The notes under the pieces: generated by a model | What the model was told of the DNA's origin: nothing | What the model saw: only the letters and a program-made list of their open reading frames with translations | The model's database searches: none | In this document: positions 10,076 to 21,051 of the stretch, one piece after another | Numbering within the stretch: position 1 is the stretch's first letter | How the letters are laid out: the number at the start of each line of letters is the position of its first letter | Source: Falciphora oryzae | Lineage: Eukaryota; Ascomycota; Sordariomycetes; Magnaporthales; Magnaporthaceae | Length of the DNA stretch: 64,000 nt | Direction of reading: 5' to 3' | Assembly: GCA_000733355.1 (NCBI GenBank) | Contig: JNVV01000009.1 | Location: 883,605 to 947,604 of the forward strand | Translations under genes and position numbers: made by a program

Positions 10076-11331
10076 ATGCCTACAGAACTCGAAGAGGTAG
10101 ATGCATCATGTCACACCTGGCTGTAACGGAGGGTCGCTGAATATGGCTTTGTAGTTGGTCGGCTTTGTCGCTCATCCGAATCCCCAAATCCGCCAAGTCG
10201 CTGTTGAGCATCTGGTTCCTTATTCCACAGCCGATGTAGCCGTCTTCAAGAGCGAACAGCTCACTCCGATAAAGAATCTCAAGATTCTGATCCGAGATCA
10301 TCCAGTATGTAGATCGCTGAACACCTCTGGTATCAGGTCGATAAGTGCTGAGACAAGACTTGCGGCTTTTTTTGCGTAGAAAATCGCAGTACACGCCATC
10401 CATATCCTAGTCAACCTCTCTGCCGATGAGGAGGTTCTTAAAAACCTGGCTGGAGACCAAAAGTTTACCGAGACAGTATTCGCGCGCATTGTGGTATGTA
10501 TAAGTCGAGACACCTCATCCATTCACTGCTCAGGGCAGAAGCTAATGCGCAACCTGTCAGAGCCCGTCGGAAGAGAATGCGAATCTACTGGCAATGCTTC
10601 TGGCGAATCTCGCCAAGTCAGATGCGCTCAAGGACATATTGTCGCGGAAGCAGAGCGCGCCCGAGCTGCTGGGGTCCAACGACCAGGTCATAAACCAACT
10701 CATGGACCTCTTCGTCAAGGGGGCGGACGGCTCATACAACAAGCACGCCAACTACGACTACCTCGCCTACCTGTTCGCAGATCTGGCCAAGCACGACGAT
10801 GTGCGCAGGTACTTTGTTGAGAAGCAGTCCTACGACGGCGTGGTGCCCCTGTCCAAGCTGCGCGTCTTCACGGAGCACTCGTCGGACGTGCGGAGGCGGG
10901 GTGTGGCCAGCACGATCAAGAACGTGGCATTTGACGTGCCGTCGCACCCGACGCTGCTCTCCCAGGACGAGGTCAACATCCTCTCGTACGTGCTGCTGCC
11001 CATCATGGGCAACGAGGACTACGACGAGGACGAGATGCTCGAGATGCTCCCGGACCTGCAGCTGCTGCCGCCGGACAAGAAGAGGGAGGCGGACCACAAC
11101 ATTGTGCAGACGCACGTCGAGACGCTGACGCTGCTCACGACCACGCGGGAGGGGAGGGACTTTATGCGCGAGGTCAAGGTCTACCCCATCATCCGGGAGG
11201 CGCACCTGCGTGTGGAGCATGATGGGGTGAAGGATGCCTGTGAACGGCTGGTGCAGGTGCTGATGAGAGATGAAGCAGAGGAGGAGGTGGAGGAGTTGGA
11301 TGACGATGAGAGGATCGTGGAGATCGAGTAA
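10076..11331 (+). CDS. HGH1: Hgh1-family chaperone (eEF2 folding)
   Basis: Four exons: 10076-10096, 10155-10304, 10380-10493 and 10561-11331, giving about 351 aa. Yeast Hgh1 is an armadillo-type adaptor that helps newly made elongation factor 2 to fold, together with TRiC and Cns1. The N-terminus MPTELEE is encoded by a 21-nt exon and continues as LVGFVAHPNPQIRQVAVEHL in exon 2. Exons 3 and 4 give HAIHILVNLSADEEVL and NANLLAMLLANLAKSD, all typical of the family. Helical repeats fill the middle, and the C-terminus is very acidic (EEEVEELDDDERIVEIE). Every splice site is GT..AG and every junction keeps phase. Confidence 0.92.
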
Positions 11332-11737
11332 GACGTGTGCGTATGTGTGTGTATCTGGATAGATGTGACTAGACCATCCGTTCCCGGCCCCTGTTGACGG
11401 GTTTGGAATGAGGTGTACTAAATCTAAAATGCGCCCAAGCATGTGCGATTAACCAACGATATTTTGTGATGGATCCATAGTAGATTCGTTGGAATGGGGT
11501 CTGTTAGGGAGGGTTCTCTAATTCAGGGGCGTCGGTGCACAAAGGTGCAGCCATCTTGGGCTTTGAAAAATGGCCATCACTTCACTAAAAGGCTAGAACA
11601 AAATATCATCGCGTGCATGAGATTGGTAGTCGGGGATGACATGGTTGAAATCGAGAAACTGGCACTGTGGGCTGTGGGAGGGTAGTATCTACAACATATA
11701 ATCCCACCCAGACTCCGTTTCAGACATCCAAGAAGCG
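11332..11737. other. HGH1 3' flank, nothing else seen
   Basis: About 400 bp between the HGH1 stop and the tRNA gene. No coding signal or RNA fold recognised. Confidence 0.5.
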
Positions 11738-11809
11738 GGGCGAATGGTTTAGTGGTATAACGCTTCCTTAGCATGGAAGAGGTCCGGGGTTCGATTCCCC
11801 GTTTGTCCA
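11738..11809 (+). tRNA. tRNA-Ala (AGC)
   Basis: A full cloverleaf without intron. The acceptor stem is GGGCGAA / TTTGTCC with discriminator A. The anticodon stem is CTTCC/GGAAG with loop TTAGCAT, so the anticodon AGC is at 11770-11772. The T arm is CGGGG-TTCGATT-CCCCG. The third acceptor pair is G3:U70, the alanine identity element. The A-box is TGGTTTAGTGG and the B-box GGTTCGATTCC. A TTTT run for Pol III termination lies about 15 nt downstream. CCA is not encoded, as usual in eukaryotes. Confidence 0.96.
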
Positions 11810-13189
11810 GTTCCGAATCTTCTCTTTTGGCTTGTTGTCCGTCCGTTGGACTCGAATTTTTCGAGACGGTTATACGAACGAAAATATCGGTCATGTTTTT
11901 GGTCCAATGTTTACAGCATACACCGTTGGCTAGAACAGACTGCCTGATTTGTTTGTGCTTGAGTACTGGCCGCAGGAACGCCCGAAGGTTCGGAGGCAAG
12001 ACACGTTTGACATCGGGTCCTCGAAATTTACTTTTCAATTTTGGATGGACGCCTTGTTGACCGGCTTTGCGACATGGGTGGATTGCAGTGTGCCCCCATG
12101 TTGTTGGGGAGTGGCTTGCAAGGTTTGTTACGCTGCAATGCGACTTCAAATCATCATCAACGGCCAACAATATTAGTCTTGTGAGGGTAGATCGCCAATG
12201 GCTCTTCTCTTCTTCACACTGAATTTTTTTTTTTCCGCCTCTTTGCAGCTTCATTTTCTAGCCTCTGCAAGCGGGATTTGGGGTCTCCTCCCTTCGCACG
12301 CTGCGAGCATGTGAAAGTGACCCGCTGCCGTCAAACGTGCCGGTCGGTGGCGGGGCTTAGCGGACCCTGATTTTGGATGGAAGGGATCGGAATGCCAGGG
12401 TCTCGAATGAGGGCAAATGCATGTGCGGTTTCCAGCCAGGTCAAACGGGCATTTTCACCGTGCATGCGCAAGCTTTCGCCGCTGATACGGACTCTGCTGA
12501 GTTGAAGGGGTAGGTGGCCGGTGGGCCGCACAGATTCGGCGGGACTCGGCTCGCTCGTGCAAGCAACTTTGACCTCACTGCAGCTTTTTCTGCAGCAGCC
12601 TTTCTTCGCTTCTCGAGTCCCTTACCATTCGCTTCTCGCCCCCATCGCGTCCCGCCACCCTGTCCCGTGGCATGGGTTCCATTTCCGCCTCCTTTACATA
12701 CCGTTGAGGAAGTATCCGCCTTGGCTGCTAAACTACCTGCCGGTGCCATAACTTACTGGCTGTTGGCTCCTCGACTGGCTGATATCACAGTACATTCTCT
12801 CTCCTCCCGCTGCGTCTATCTCCCTTGCCCTTGTCTCTGTTTCAGCTGTCACCAGAATCCTCCGACTTGGCTCCCCGCAGGCTGACCCAGCACTGCCTAG
12901 GTACGGGACTGGATCAAACTGAGGCCCGCCACACACAGGCATTCCGAGCCGATAAGACAGCCTCTTCCAGGTGCCGGAAACCTTGGGACCCTGAGCCCGA
13001 ACAAAGTCTTCCCACCTTTACTTATGCGGCTCTGGGTAAATTTGTGTGACTGTTAGACGTAGGGCCCCGAGGCCGGAACGCTGTCTCGTTCCTCTGCACG
13101 CCCTCGCGGCCCCCTCGGATTCGGTTATCTTTTCCTTGTTGCCTTTGCCCTTGCCCTACGCCGCTGCCGCCAGAAGCCACCCACCCACC
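11810..13189. other. Intergenic, promoter side of the next gene
   Basis: About 1.4 kb with tRNA termination signals at the left and a pyrimidine-rich leader on the right just before the ATG at 13190. No gene recognised. An open frame antisense to the tRNA is an artefact. Confidence 0.5.
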
Positions 13190-14389
13190 ATGGTGGCGGC
13201 CTCACAAGACGGAGGTCTATCTGCGAGGCCGATATCCGTCATCTTCGAGGTCCTCCCGACCTCCATCCAGGCCATCATCCCGCCCATCCCGTCGCTGAGG
13301 CGATCTGTCAGCCAAAGGAGGATGAAGGCCACCTCCTTCCTCCCTGCCGCTCTCTTTGTCCTGCAATCACAGACCCCGTTACCCACCCCCGACAGCCTCC
13401 GTCCGCCCTCAGCCGACGACGTCAGCCTCGTCGTTGAGGAGGACATGGAGAGCACCACCGACGAGAGCACTACCGCCGCCGACCCGAGAGACATCGCCCA
13501 GTACTCGCCCCCGAGGCAAGTCCGCCCCCGCGAGGTCGTCGAGTACGCCGCCAGCGCCGCGCCGCCACAGCCACGGTCCGGGAGCAGGATGGGCTTCCAG
13601 TTCCTGCGCCTCCCGCGGCGGTCCAGCTCGACGGCCTCGTCGGCGTCGTCGGCCGCGGCGGGCGTCAGTGCGGGGATCGACCGCAAGTTCCAGCGGCGCG
13701 GGCGCGAGCTCCTGCGCGACTCCGAGGCCGAGGCCGACCCGTCGAACCCGGACCCGAACCCGGCGTTTGAGCGCCGCGCCTACCTGGACGGCGTCGCGTA
13801 CCTGCTCCAGGGCCTCCCCCGCGACCTGGACGAGGTCGAGGTCAGCATCCTGCGCGGCTCGCTGCCCGACCTGCTCCGCCACGAGGCGAACCTGCGGCAG
13901 CGGAATAACCTGATGAGCGGCAGCAGCAGTAACGGCGGAGAGCTCCAGCGGTCGTCGAGCTCGTCGTCGCCAGTGCTCTCGGCGCAGGGCGGCGGGCCCG
14001 TGTCGATGCTTCGGCTGCGGGGCGGGGGCCCGTCGCCCGTCCACCGGACGGTGCAGACGCTCATGACGGGCCTCATCTTTATGCTGCGGCTCTTCCTGTC
14101 GGTCTTCGTCACGGCGGTGCAGGAGGTGGTGCGGGTGGGCAACGAGTACCAGATCCCGGAGCGGGTGACGCGGCAGACCATGTTCGTGGCCAGCTCGTTC
14201 GCCAGCATCGGCACGTCGGCCGCCAGCACCATCGGCAGCATGAGCAAGGCGTCCTACGCCATGGTCGACGACCGCGTCGGCAACGGCCTCGGCACCATCC
14301 TGCAGTGGGTCGCCGACGAGACCATCGCGGGCGTGTGCGACGGCGTGCGCGACGGCCTGCGTTACCAGGTGTACCAGGAGGGCCAATAG
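13190..14389 (+). CDS. Conserved-looking protein of unknown function, one likely TM segment
   Basis: A single exon of 399 aa. I chose the ATG in CCACCATGG (good initiation context); the frame is open 48 codons further upstream. Residues ~1-70 are hydrophobic and basic, followed by an acidic/Ser-rich linker, a basic patch near residue 145, a helical region (~190-250), and a hydrophobic stretch at ~290-315 (TLMTGLIFMLRLFLSVFVTA) that could span or lie in a membrane. The C-terminal ~90 residues contain Ala/Ser/Gly segments and end RYQVYQEGQ. I do not recognise the family. It has normal codon use for this genome and no repeats. Confidence 0.65.
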   Translation: MVAASQDGGLSARPISVIFEVLPTSIQAIIPPIPSLRRSVSQRRMKATSFLPAALFVLQSQTPLPTPDSLRPPSADDVSLVVEEDMESTTDESTTAADPRDIAQYSPPRQVRPREVVEYAASAAPPQPRSGSRMGFQFLRLPRRSSSTASSASSAAAGVSAGIDRKFQRRGRELLRDSEAEADPSNPDPNPAFERRAYLDGVAYLLQGLPRDLDEVEVSILRGSLPDLLRHEANLRQRNNLMSGSSSNGGELQRSSSSSSPVLSAQGGGPVSMLRLRGGGPSPVHRTVQTLMTGLIFMLRLFLSVFVTAVQEVVRVGNEYQIPERVTRQTMFVASSFASIGTSAASTIGSMSKASYAMVDDRVGNGLGTILQWVADETIAGVCDGVRDGLRYQVYQEGQ

Positions 14390-15880
14390 CGCTTACGGGA
14401 GTCTCGCTTGGCGAGGCATATTGAGGAGGCTTTTTTTGTTTTAGTTGTTCTTTTTGTCGCGAAACGCTACGATGTACGAATTCCCAGCTATCGTCAGTTT
14501 TGGGAGTCTGGGATATAGAAACGAACGACCATGTGAGAAAAAATTGGATAGACAGCCCTGTTCGACATGAGCGTTTATGCCGCCATCGGTTTCTCGAGAC
14601 GGCTCATGGCGTTGATTTGGAGAGGCACGCTTGTTGTTGAAAGCAGTGTTTTAATCTTAGTCTTATTCATCAAGTGCTGCTGTGCACCGTCGCTAAAAGC
14701 CTGGTCATGCTCGAATCGATGCCATCAAATCTAGCGTCACACCGTCTCTCGTAGTAAGCAGGTATGGCTCACGGGCTGTGCTGTGCACAAGTTCTGATAA
14801 TCCCCACGAAAGCGAGGACGAGACTTGGAGCCAGCCGAGCGAATACTTGCTCTCTCGCGTAGGTTCATGTTGCTTTGGGACAGACAGCCGTGATGCAACG
14901 GCGATGGAGGCCCGGCAGCGGCTAAAAAGGAAATAAATCACTGGTGTTGTCGCATGCCCTGCCATTGATGTCGATGGAGCCCTCGCGAATTAAGTTCAAT
15001 GCTGGCCCAAGTCTGGGACGCACCAAGTAAAAAAAGCCCACCAGTAGCGTCGGCAATGCGCTAGCGGTGGATATCATTAGGTGATGGCCTTGGAGGCTCC
15101 AGCGCACTGCGCCCCGGATCCACGTGCTGAGTCTGCAGCATTTGTGCCAGATTTAGCTGCTAGAACAGGGGGGCCCGCCCAACAGTGTGCAACACCGTGC
15201 CACCCGCAGCGCAGCCGAGCTCTTTGGTGGACTCTCTCAGCCAGCCCAGCCTGCTCACTCCATTGATCCCGCTGTCTGCTAAGCTTGGGAGGGATACGTA
15301 TTCGTTTGGGAGCAACCACACGGCGGCCCGGCCAAGAAAGTCGGACAGCGACCAGACAACCTTGGAGCATTCTTGCTGGACTCTCACCATCGCCAGCACA
15401 TCTCGTAGCCTCGACAGCTGTCAATTGAAGCCGGCGTTTCGGTGCATCGAATCGCACCCCCGCCTCCCCCTTTATTTCCCCGCGTCTTTGACGGAGCAGC
15501 TCCCGGCTTATCGACGGATTCGTCCTTCCTACACGCCATCCAAACCACGTTCCAGACAGACCACCAGTAGCCAATCAACAACGCAACACCAATCATTTGT
15601 GCTGTCGTTATTTCAACCGTCTCACTCAAAGTAGCAGAAGCGACGGCAAAGACTGCCGTCCACAGCAACCTACCAGCCGAGGTTCCCGCGACCCGCCTCG
15701 GAACCGAAGCCGCCGCCGCCGCTGCCGCCCCGCGTCGTTCCACATGCGTCGACGGAGAGCCCGTTGATCTGATGATTACGGCCTGGCCTCGACTAAGGAC
15801 GCTCCGTGCCGGGGTGGACGAGGCCGTGCCTTGAGTGTTTTCGTTGCCTCTGCAACCAACGGTCGCAGACGCCAGCGGCC
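14390..15880. other. Intergenic, no gene seen
   Basis: About 1.5 kb between two plus-strand genes. It contains the 3' flank of the unknown gene and the leader of the LysM gene. Several open frames exist on both strands, but none shows domain-like composition. Confidence 0.45.
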
Positions 15881-17782
15881 ATGTCCGCCGCCACGACCAC
15901 CAGCCGCCCACGCCAGCGCCGTGCCGGCAGCGCAGGCCTGGGCGACGGCGGCTCCCAGTCCAGATCGACATCGACCTCGCTGCTCGCCGCCGGCCCGACG
16001 AGCTCGCCTTCCAGCCGGCGAGTCAGCCCCAGCCCCAGCTCCCGCAACCCCTCGTCCTCGAGAGCCAGCGATGCGTCTTCCTGGACCGTCGGCGGGGGCG
16101 GAGCGAGCTCCTCCTCGCTCGGAAAAGGGCTGTGGGATGGTGGGTTGGCGCCGGCTTGGGCTTCGGTGCAGGGCTTCGCCTCGTCCATACTATCCGGGGA
16201 GAGTTCGTATGGGAGCGACACGGACCGGCAGGGGAGCAGGAATGGAAGCCGCACCAGGCGGCCAACGCACCGACTGGAGCACACCTCCCCTCGACAGGCT
16301 CCTGAGGCGTGGGGGCCTGAACCCCCGAGCAACAAGCAGAAGCCCCGCCTCGAGGACGTCGCAGCCGGCAGTATGGCTGAGCGGGAGGCGGCGCTCAAGG
16401 CCAGGCGCACGGCGAGCGTGTTAGAGAGCCACGAGGGTGTTAACGGAGGACTCGACGTGGCGGGCAAGTTCAAGCGGCGGTCCTCGGATGAGGACCTGAG
16501 AGGATCCGGCACCGCTCAGAGCCAGGAACCCGAGGAGTACCTCGCCTATATCCATCATGTCCAGCCATCAGACACGTATGCCGGCATCGTTTTGAAGTAT
16601 CGGTGTCGAGAGGACGCCTTCCGGAAGGCCAACGGGCTATGGTCGCGGGACAACATACAAATACGCAGCTTCTTGGTGATGCCCGTGGACGCATGTGAGA
16701 TTAAGGGCCGAACTTGCGGTCCACCATCATATTACTCCCAGGATGTTGACCTGCTGGCGACCACGCCAGGGAAGGGGGACGATAGCAAGGACGCGGACGA
16801 TTTCTTTAATCCTTCCCCGAATGGAAGGGTTGAGCAACCACTTCCCATGGAGGATGCACATCCCTGGACGCACGTCAGGTGGGTTGCGTTGGAGTCTTTT
16901 AAAAATCCAGTAGAGATTGCGCGAGTCTCACGAAGGAATACTGGCTACTTCCCACCACGGAGGAAGAAGAGCGTGCACACGACCACGACCCTCTCGACAC
17001 CCCGAGGATCGATGGATGTGCCGGGAATCAGCCTCGCCGAGTCGATCGACAGTCCCAGCAGCACTGCTTCCCGGAGACTGAGCGGGCTGTCCTCGGTTCC
17101 GTCTCCGACGTCTCGGAGCAGGGGCGGCAGCGTCGGGCCGGAGGACAACAGGCCGGCGTGGATGCGGCGGCCGGGTGGGGTCGGGGGGCTTGGGAGGACT
17201 GTGCGCGCGCCGGGACCGGAGAAGGACTACTTCAACGTGTTTGCGCGCAAGCACTTCCCCGGCATCGGCATCGACTCGCTGCCGTCCATGTCCGTCATGG
17301 GCTCGGAGACGGCGCGCTTCGGCTTCGATCCGGAGGCCAACGGGATCGTGGAGAGCCCCTTCGAGGACGGGCGCGACTCGACATCTGCGGCCGCCGCGGC
17401 CGCCGCTGCGGGTCGCAGCGGCACGGGCCTCGAGCAGGCGGCGGCGACGGTGGAGACGTGGCTGCGCGGCGCGTTCGCCAAGCGCTCGTCCGGGCCCATG
17501 AGCCCCGGCCTGCGCAGGCAGACGCAGCAGCAGCAGCACCACGCCCGCCACTCGAGCGATTACGATACCACCGGCTACAGCGACCTCATCGAGCTCGAGG
17601 ACACCAACAGCGAGGACGGGCGGCTCGGCGGGGCATCAGGGGGAGGCGGCGCTGTGAGTCTGCTGAGCTTATCGGGAGGCGCTGCGGGGACGTTAGGACG
17701 GAGCGGCGGGGACGACTCCGCGCTGTGGGGACGGACGGCTGGCGGAGGTGGAGGCGTGGGGAAGGGGAAGAAGGCGGATTAG
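15881..17782 (+). CDS. Intracellular-type LysM domain protein
   Basis: A single exon of 633 aa from the ATG in GGCCATGTCC. The frame is open 25 codons upstream. Residues ~216-271 match a LysM fold: Y-I-H-H-V-Q-P-S-D-T-Y-A-G-I-V-L-K-Y, then the second helix with the N of FRKANGLWS, then IRSFLVMPV. LysM usually binds GlcNAc polymers such as chitin or peptidoglycan. There is no signal peptide, and the flanks are long Ser/Pro/Arg-rich disordered stretches, so it resembles cytosolic LYSMD-type proteins more than secreted LysM effectors. A second conserved-looking block (WVALESFKNPVEIARV and GYFPPRRKKS) follows at ~325-370. An Ala run lies at ~505-515 and the C-terminus is Gly-rich. Confidence 0.75.
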   Translation: MSAATTTSRPRQRRAGSAGLGDGGSQSRSTSTSLLAAGPTSSPSSRRVSPSPSSRNPSSSRASDASSWTVGGGGASSSSLGKGLWDGGLAPAWASVQGFASSILSGESSYGSDTDRQGSRNGSRTRRPTHRLEHTSPRQAPEAWGPEPPSNKQKPRLEDVAAGSMAEREAALKARRTASVLESHEGVNGGLDVAGKFKRRSSDEDLRGSGTAQSQEPEEYLAYIHHVQPSDTYAGIVLKYRCREDAFRKANGLWSRDNIQIRSFLVMPVDACEIKGRTCGPPSYYSQDVDLLATTPGKGDDSKDADDFFNPSPNGRVEQPLPMEDAHPWTHVRWVALESFKNPVEIARVSRRNTGYFPPRRKKSVHTTTTLSTPRGSMDVPGISLAESIDSPSSTASRRLSGLSSVPSPTSRSRGGSVGPEDNRPAWMRRPGGVGGLGRTVRAPGPEKDYFNVFARKHFPGIGIDSLPSMSVMGSETARFGFDPEANGIVESPFEDGRDSTSAAAAAAAAGRSGTGLEQAAATVETWLRGAFAKRSSGPMSPGLRRQTQQQQHHARHSSDYDTTGYSDLIELEDTNSEDGRLGGASGGGGAVSLLSLSGGAAGTLGRSGGDDSALWGRTAGGGGGVGKGKKAD

Positions 17783-18466
17783 GGGACCGAGTGCAAGATA
17801 AGATGTACCTGCTGGTCTGTCCAGTCCGAGATGTGCAATACTACATCATCCAACCAACCTATAGATAGATATACAGTGGCTGTGGAGAGGATATTTGGAT
17901 AAGGGGTGAGAGTTTTTACCCTTTCAGGCATTAAGCGGCGTTTTGCTTTTTTTTTCTTTTTTTTTTTTTTTTCTCATTTTTTAGGATGCGATTTGTATAT
18001 ACCGGACTTTATCCTTGCTGTTGTTCTCTTTGCTTCCTCCGTATAGGGCGTATAAATGTTGTCTCGCGCTCATCTATTCTTACTAGTATCTGTGATATTT
18101 GTTCTATGTTCAGCTAGTCTCAGATGGTTGCTCCTATCGGAGGCTGTTTGCGGAGATGATGCAACGTCAAGCTTGAGGTTTCGTGACAGGGTTAGGGTTT
18201 AGCGACTTTTCAAACATCGCCAGTGGCTGTCGCTTTGACCATTATTGGATTGATATCCGCGCTGGCCACTTCCACCACCCCCTGGAATCCCGTCCGATCG
18301 CACCATTGCGCCCGCCGGCACTCGATGCGTGCAATGACGATATACCCACCGCCACCAACCGCGACGACAACTCAAAAACCTCGACGACGCTGCCGGACCT
18401 GACCACGGCCTGGCCTCCGCCGCCGCCGCCGCCCCGCGCGCGACAAGTCGCCGCCGTCACCACCAA
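17783..18466. other. Intergenic with T-rich tract and telomere-like motif
   Basis: The LysM 3' flank with a long T-rich run (about 17948-17992), then the ARV1 promoter. The promoter carries a telobox-like sequence at 18188-18201, listed separately. Confidence 0.5.
18188..18201 (+). promoter_or_regulatory. Telobox-like motif upstream of ARV1
   Basis: AGGGTTAGGGTTTA contains two units of the TTAGGG telomere repeat used by filamentous fungi, 266 bp before the ARV1 start codon. Such motifs in promoters are known binding sites of Tbf1/TRB-type factors in fungi and plants. A promoter role here is inference. Confidence 0.4.
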
Positions 18467-19470
18467 ATGCCCATCTGCATCGAGTGCCGGCACCCGGTCA
18501 AGACGCTATGGACCAAGTACTCAGGGGCCGGGGACAAGTCGAGCGGGCACAACATCCGGCTGACCGTGTGCAAGAACTGCGGGCGGTTCTGCGACAAGTA
18601 CGTCGAGCACGACTTTGTCGTGCTCTTCATCGACCTGGTCCTCATCAAGCCCCAGGTCTACCGCCACCTGCTGCACAACTCGCTGATGCGCGAGGGGGAC
18701 CGGTTTGACGTGCGTCTTTTTCTTCTATCGACTTGTGTCTGGAACCAGGCAACTTGTGGCTAATGATCTCTAAAACTATAGCCTGCCATGATACGGCTTG
18801 GAGTCCTCCTCCTCCTCTTCGACGTCTACCTCACCTGGGCGCGCATCGAGAAGCAGTTCAGCGCCGACAGCGTGCCGTACCAGACCAGCTTCGGCCGGCT
18901 CTCGCAGCAGCCGATCGTGTTCCAGTACCTGTTCTTTTGTACGTTTTACAATATGGGGCCAAACAAAACGAGGGAGAAAGCCTCCTGCCAACTAACATCT
19001 TTTTAGTACTCCTCTGCTCCCTCTCGAACCTCGCATTCCACGTCTCGATCCGCTTCCTGACCTCCTCCCCGCTCTCGCCGCTCGCGCTGCTGGGCCTGCT
19101 GCCGACGTACGCGCGGCCCAACTCGGTCTCGACGGCGCTGCTCGTCTCGTCCTCGACTAAGCTGTTCCCAATCCTCATGGTGATCTGGGAGTACGACGTG
19201 CCGGCCGCGGCGCGCAGCCTGGGCTGGGCCGTCGTGCTCAACAATGTCGAGGCGCTGAAGATCCTGCTCGACTGCTCCTACGGCGCCGCCGCCCTGCTCG
19301 CCATGGCCGGCGCCCTCAGCCGCTGGGCCGTCGGGTCCGCCTTCCTCTGGGCCGCGGGGCTCGAAGGGGTCGACTCGGCGGGCGAGGCGAGCGTGGCCGA
19401 GGACGGGCGGGCGCTGTGGGCCATGGTCCTGACCGTCAGGGACTGGGCGGGGAGGCTGGCTACGGGGTAA
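18467..19470 (+). CDS. ARV1: Arv1, ER sterol/GPI homeostasis protein
   Basis: Three exons (18467-18709, 18782-18938, 19007-19470) giving 287 aa. Arv1 is an ER membrane protein needed for normal sterol distribution and GPI-anchor synthesis. The N-terminal Arv1 homology domain is intact: zinc ligands C4/C7 (CIEC) and C35/C38 (CKNC), followed by KYVEHDFVVLFIDLVLIKPQ and VYRHLLHN, the family signature. Several TM segments follow (LGVLLLLFDVYLTW; LLCSLSNLAFHVSIRFL; the region near AAALLAMAGAL). Intron 1 has a GTGCGT donor; intron 2 (68 nt) has GTACGT and a CTAAC branch site. All phases agree. Confidence 0.93.
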
Positions 19471-20030
19471 AACGGGGGAGGGATTTAGGTTGTGTGTTTT
19501 TGCAGGATAGCGGATGGTGTTGGAGTGCTTAGGGATTAGGTATATAAGAAGCGTCGTTTGGTAGATATGATATTCTTGAATTCTTCTCAGATCATCCACC
19601 TACCATGGTACGTAGTGATACACGGCCAGAGTGAGTGGCGCTTTGTGTCCTTCCTTCCGACGTCACCTCCGACAAAACACGCAGACGCAAAAGTCGTTGT
19701 GGGCAGTACAAGAAATAACCAAAGAAGTTCGGCCTGATGCTTTCCTGTACAAACAAAAAAAGAAGCCATATAAATATTCCTACCCAATTCCCGAAACGCC
19801 GCTGGATGTATGAACATGTGTAGATGTGTGTGTAGTGTAGCTGGGCCAGGTTGGATGCACACGCCCATCCCTATGCGCAGTCGAGGTTCGTGATGCGTCT
19901 AGCCGAGGTCCTATGCCTGGAATTCCCGCCCTCTTCGCAAAGATCTCTCCTGTTGCATTGCATGGGGCAACCGTTCAACCTGTTGGTTGTCGTCCGAGTG
20001 CCCGTCTTCCTCTTCCTTCCCCCTTCTCTT
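19471..20030. other. Convergent intergenic gap ARV1 / VMA9
   Basis: The two genes converge here, so the gap holds two 3' ends. No further gene is seen. Confidence 0.5.
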
Positions 20031-20497
20031 TCACTCGTGGAGAAACTCCTTCCTCAGGTTGGATCGCCTCGGCACGATCAACGGGTTGAGTTGCGCCAGG
20101 AAGGTGATGGCCCACATCATGTAGCAGCTGACGAGGGCCAGGATCAGCGAGGAGCGCCACAGCCTGCGATTGCCCGCTGGTTAGCAAGTGTCCTTCTCGC
20201 AAATCGTCGCCGGGTTTCATCGGGATGTTTGCGGGATGGAGGCCTGGCTCTCAAATAGCAATCGAAGGCTGACCGGCGGCTCGAGCGGGGAGGAGGCAAC
20301 AGAGGAAATGAATAGTAGAAAACGTACACTTGGTTCTCCCCCTTGGGCGAAAAGAACCAGGCGACCGCGCACAAGGCGCCGACGATGAACAGGCCGATGA
20401 AGATGCTCCACCTGTGGTTTTCCCGGCGAAGGTTCGGGGTCAGCAAATCCGGCGGCGATTGGGGGAATGGCGGCGGCGAGACATACCCGGTTGCCAT
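20031..20497 (-). CDS. VMA9: V-type proton ATPase subunit e
   Basis: Three exons: 20497-20487 (11 nt), 20411-20328 and 20163-20031, giving 75 aa. Subunit e is a small two-helix protein of the membrane V0 sector, required for V-ATPase assembly and vacuole or Golgi acidification. Exon 2 encodes helix 1 (WSIFIGLFIVGALCAVAWF) and the signature SPKGENQ. Exon 3 encodes LWRSSLILALVSCYMMWAIT (helix 2) and the conserved LNPLIVPRRSNLR. The first coding exon has only ATG-GCA-ACC-GG, with a strong GTATGT donor. All joins keep phase, and the length fits the family (70-80 aa). Confidence 0.94.
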
Positions 20498-21051
20498 TGT
20501 GTCTGTGTTTGCGGATCCCTGGTCCCTAGGTAGGTGTGTGTGTGTGTGTGTGTTCGTTCGTTCGTTCTTCGATCAGGCTGGCGCAGTTTGGGCTTGTTTG
20601 TTGTCCAAAGAGGTCGTCGGCTTTCTTTGCCCGGTTCGAATTGTCGACTTGCGAAGCTCCGAGATGGGGTGCGCGCGTCAGGCCTGCCTCTCGCTGGCCG
20701 TTCAATGGAGCTCCAGCAGCACGCGGCCCGCGCTGCAGCTTGCTGGGGCCAGCTGAGCTTAGTCATCCATGGCTCGCTGGGTGGTTTTCATCCGTGCAGC
20801 GGGCTGAGAATGCGCATCCAGTGTCCGCATTTACACTCTGTAGCTCGATAAAAGCAGCACCATTTGGTGAAGGTTCGACAGTATGAGAGTGTAAGTGAAA
20901 CCCTAGCCTTTGATGCTCATGAATACTTAACGGATAAGCATACCCCGAATCATCGCCACTTCACGCGCACAACATGGACAACATATCGAGATATTGAATC
21001 CGAGTCCTGCCGACCTCTCACTGCCTTGCCCTGAGATGACCACCGTTCCTT
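20498..21051. other. Intergenic with short tandem repeats
   Basis: VMA9 promoter side and dehydrogenase 3' flank. It contains the (GT)n/(TTCG)n block listed separately and no recognisable gene. Confidence 0.5.
20534..20571 (+). repeat. (GT)n followed by (TTCG)n microsatellite
   Basis: About nine GT units (20534-20552) pass directly into four TTCG units (20553 onward). The block lies roughly 40 bp before the VMA9 start codon on the other strand, so it is in or next to its leader or promoter. Confidence 0.9.

Noticed and set aside
11577..12254. 225-aa minus-strand open frame
   Set aside because: It runs antisense through the tRNA-Ala gene; the phrase near RGIEPRTSSMLRKRYTT is the usual false translation of a tRNA complement.
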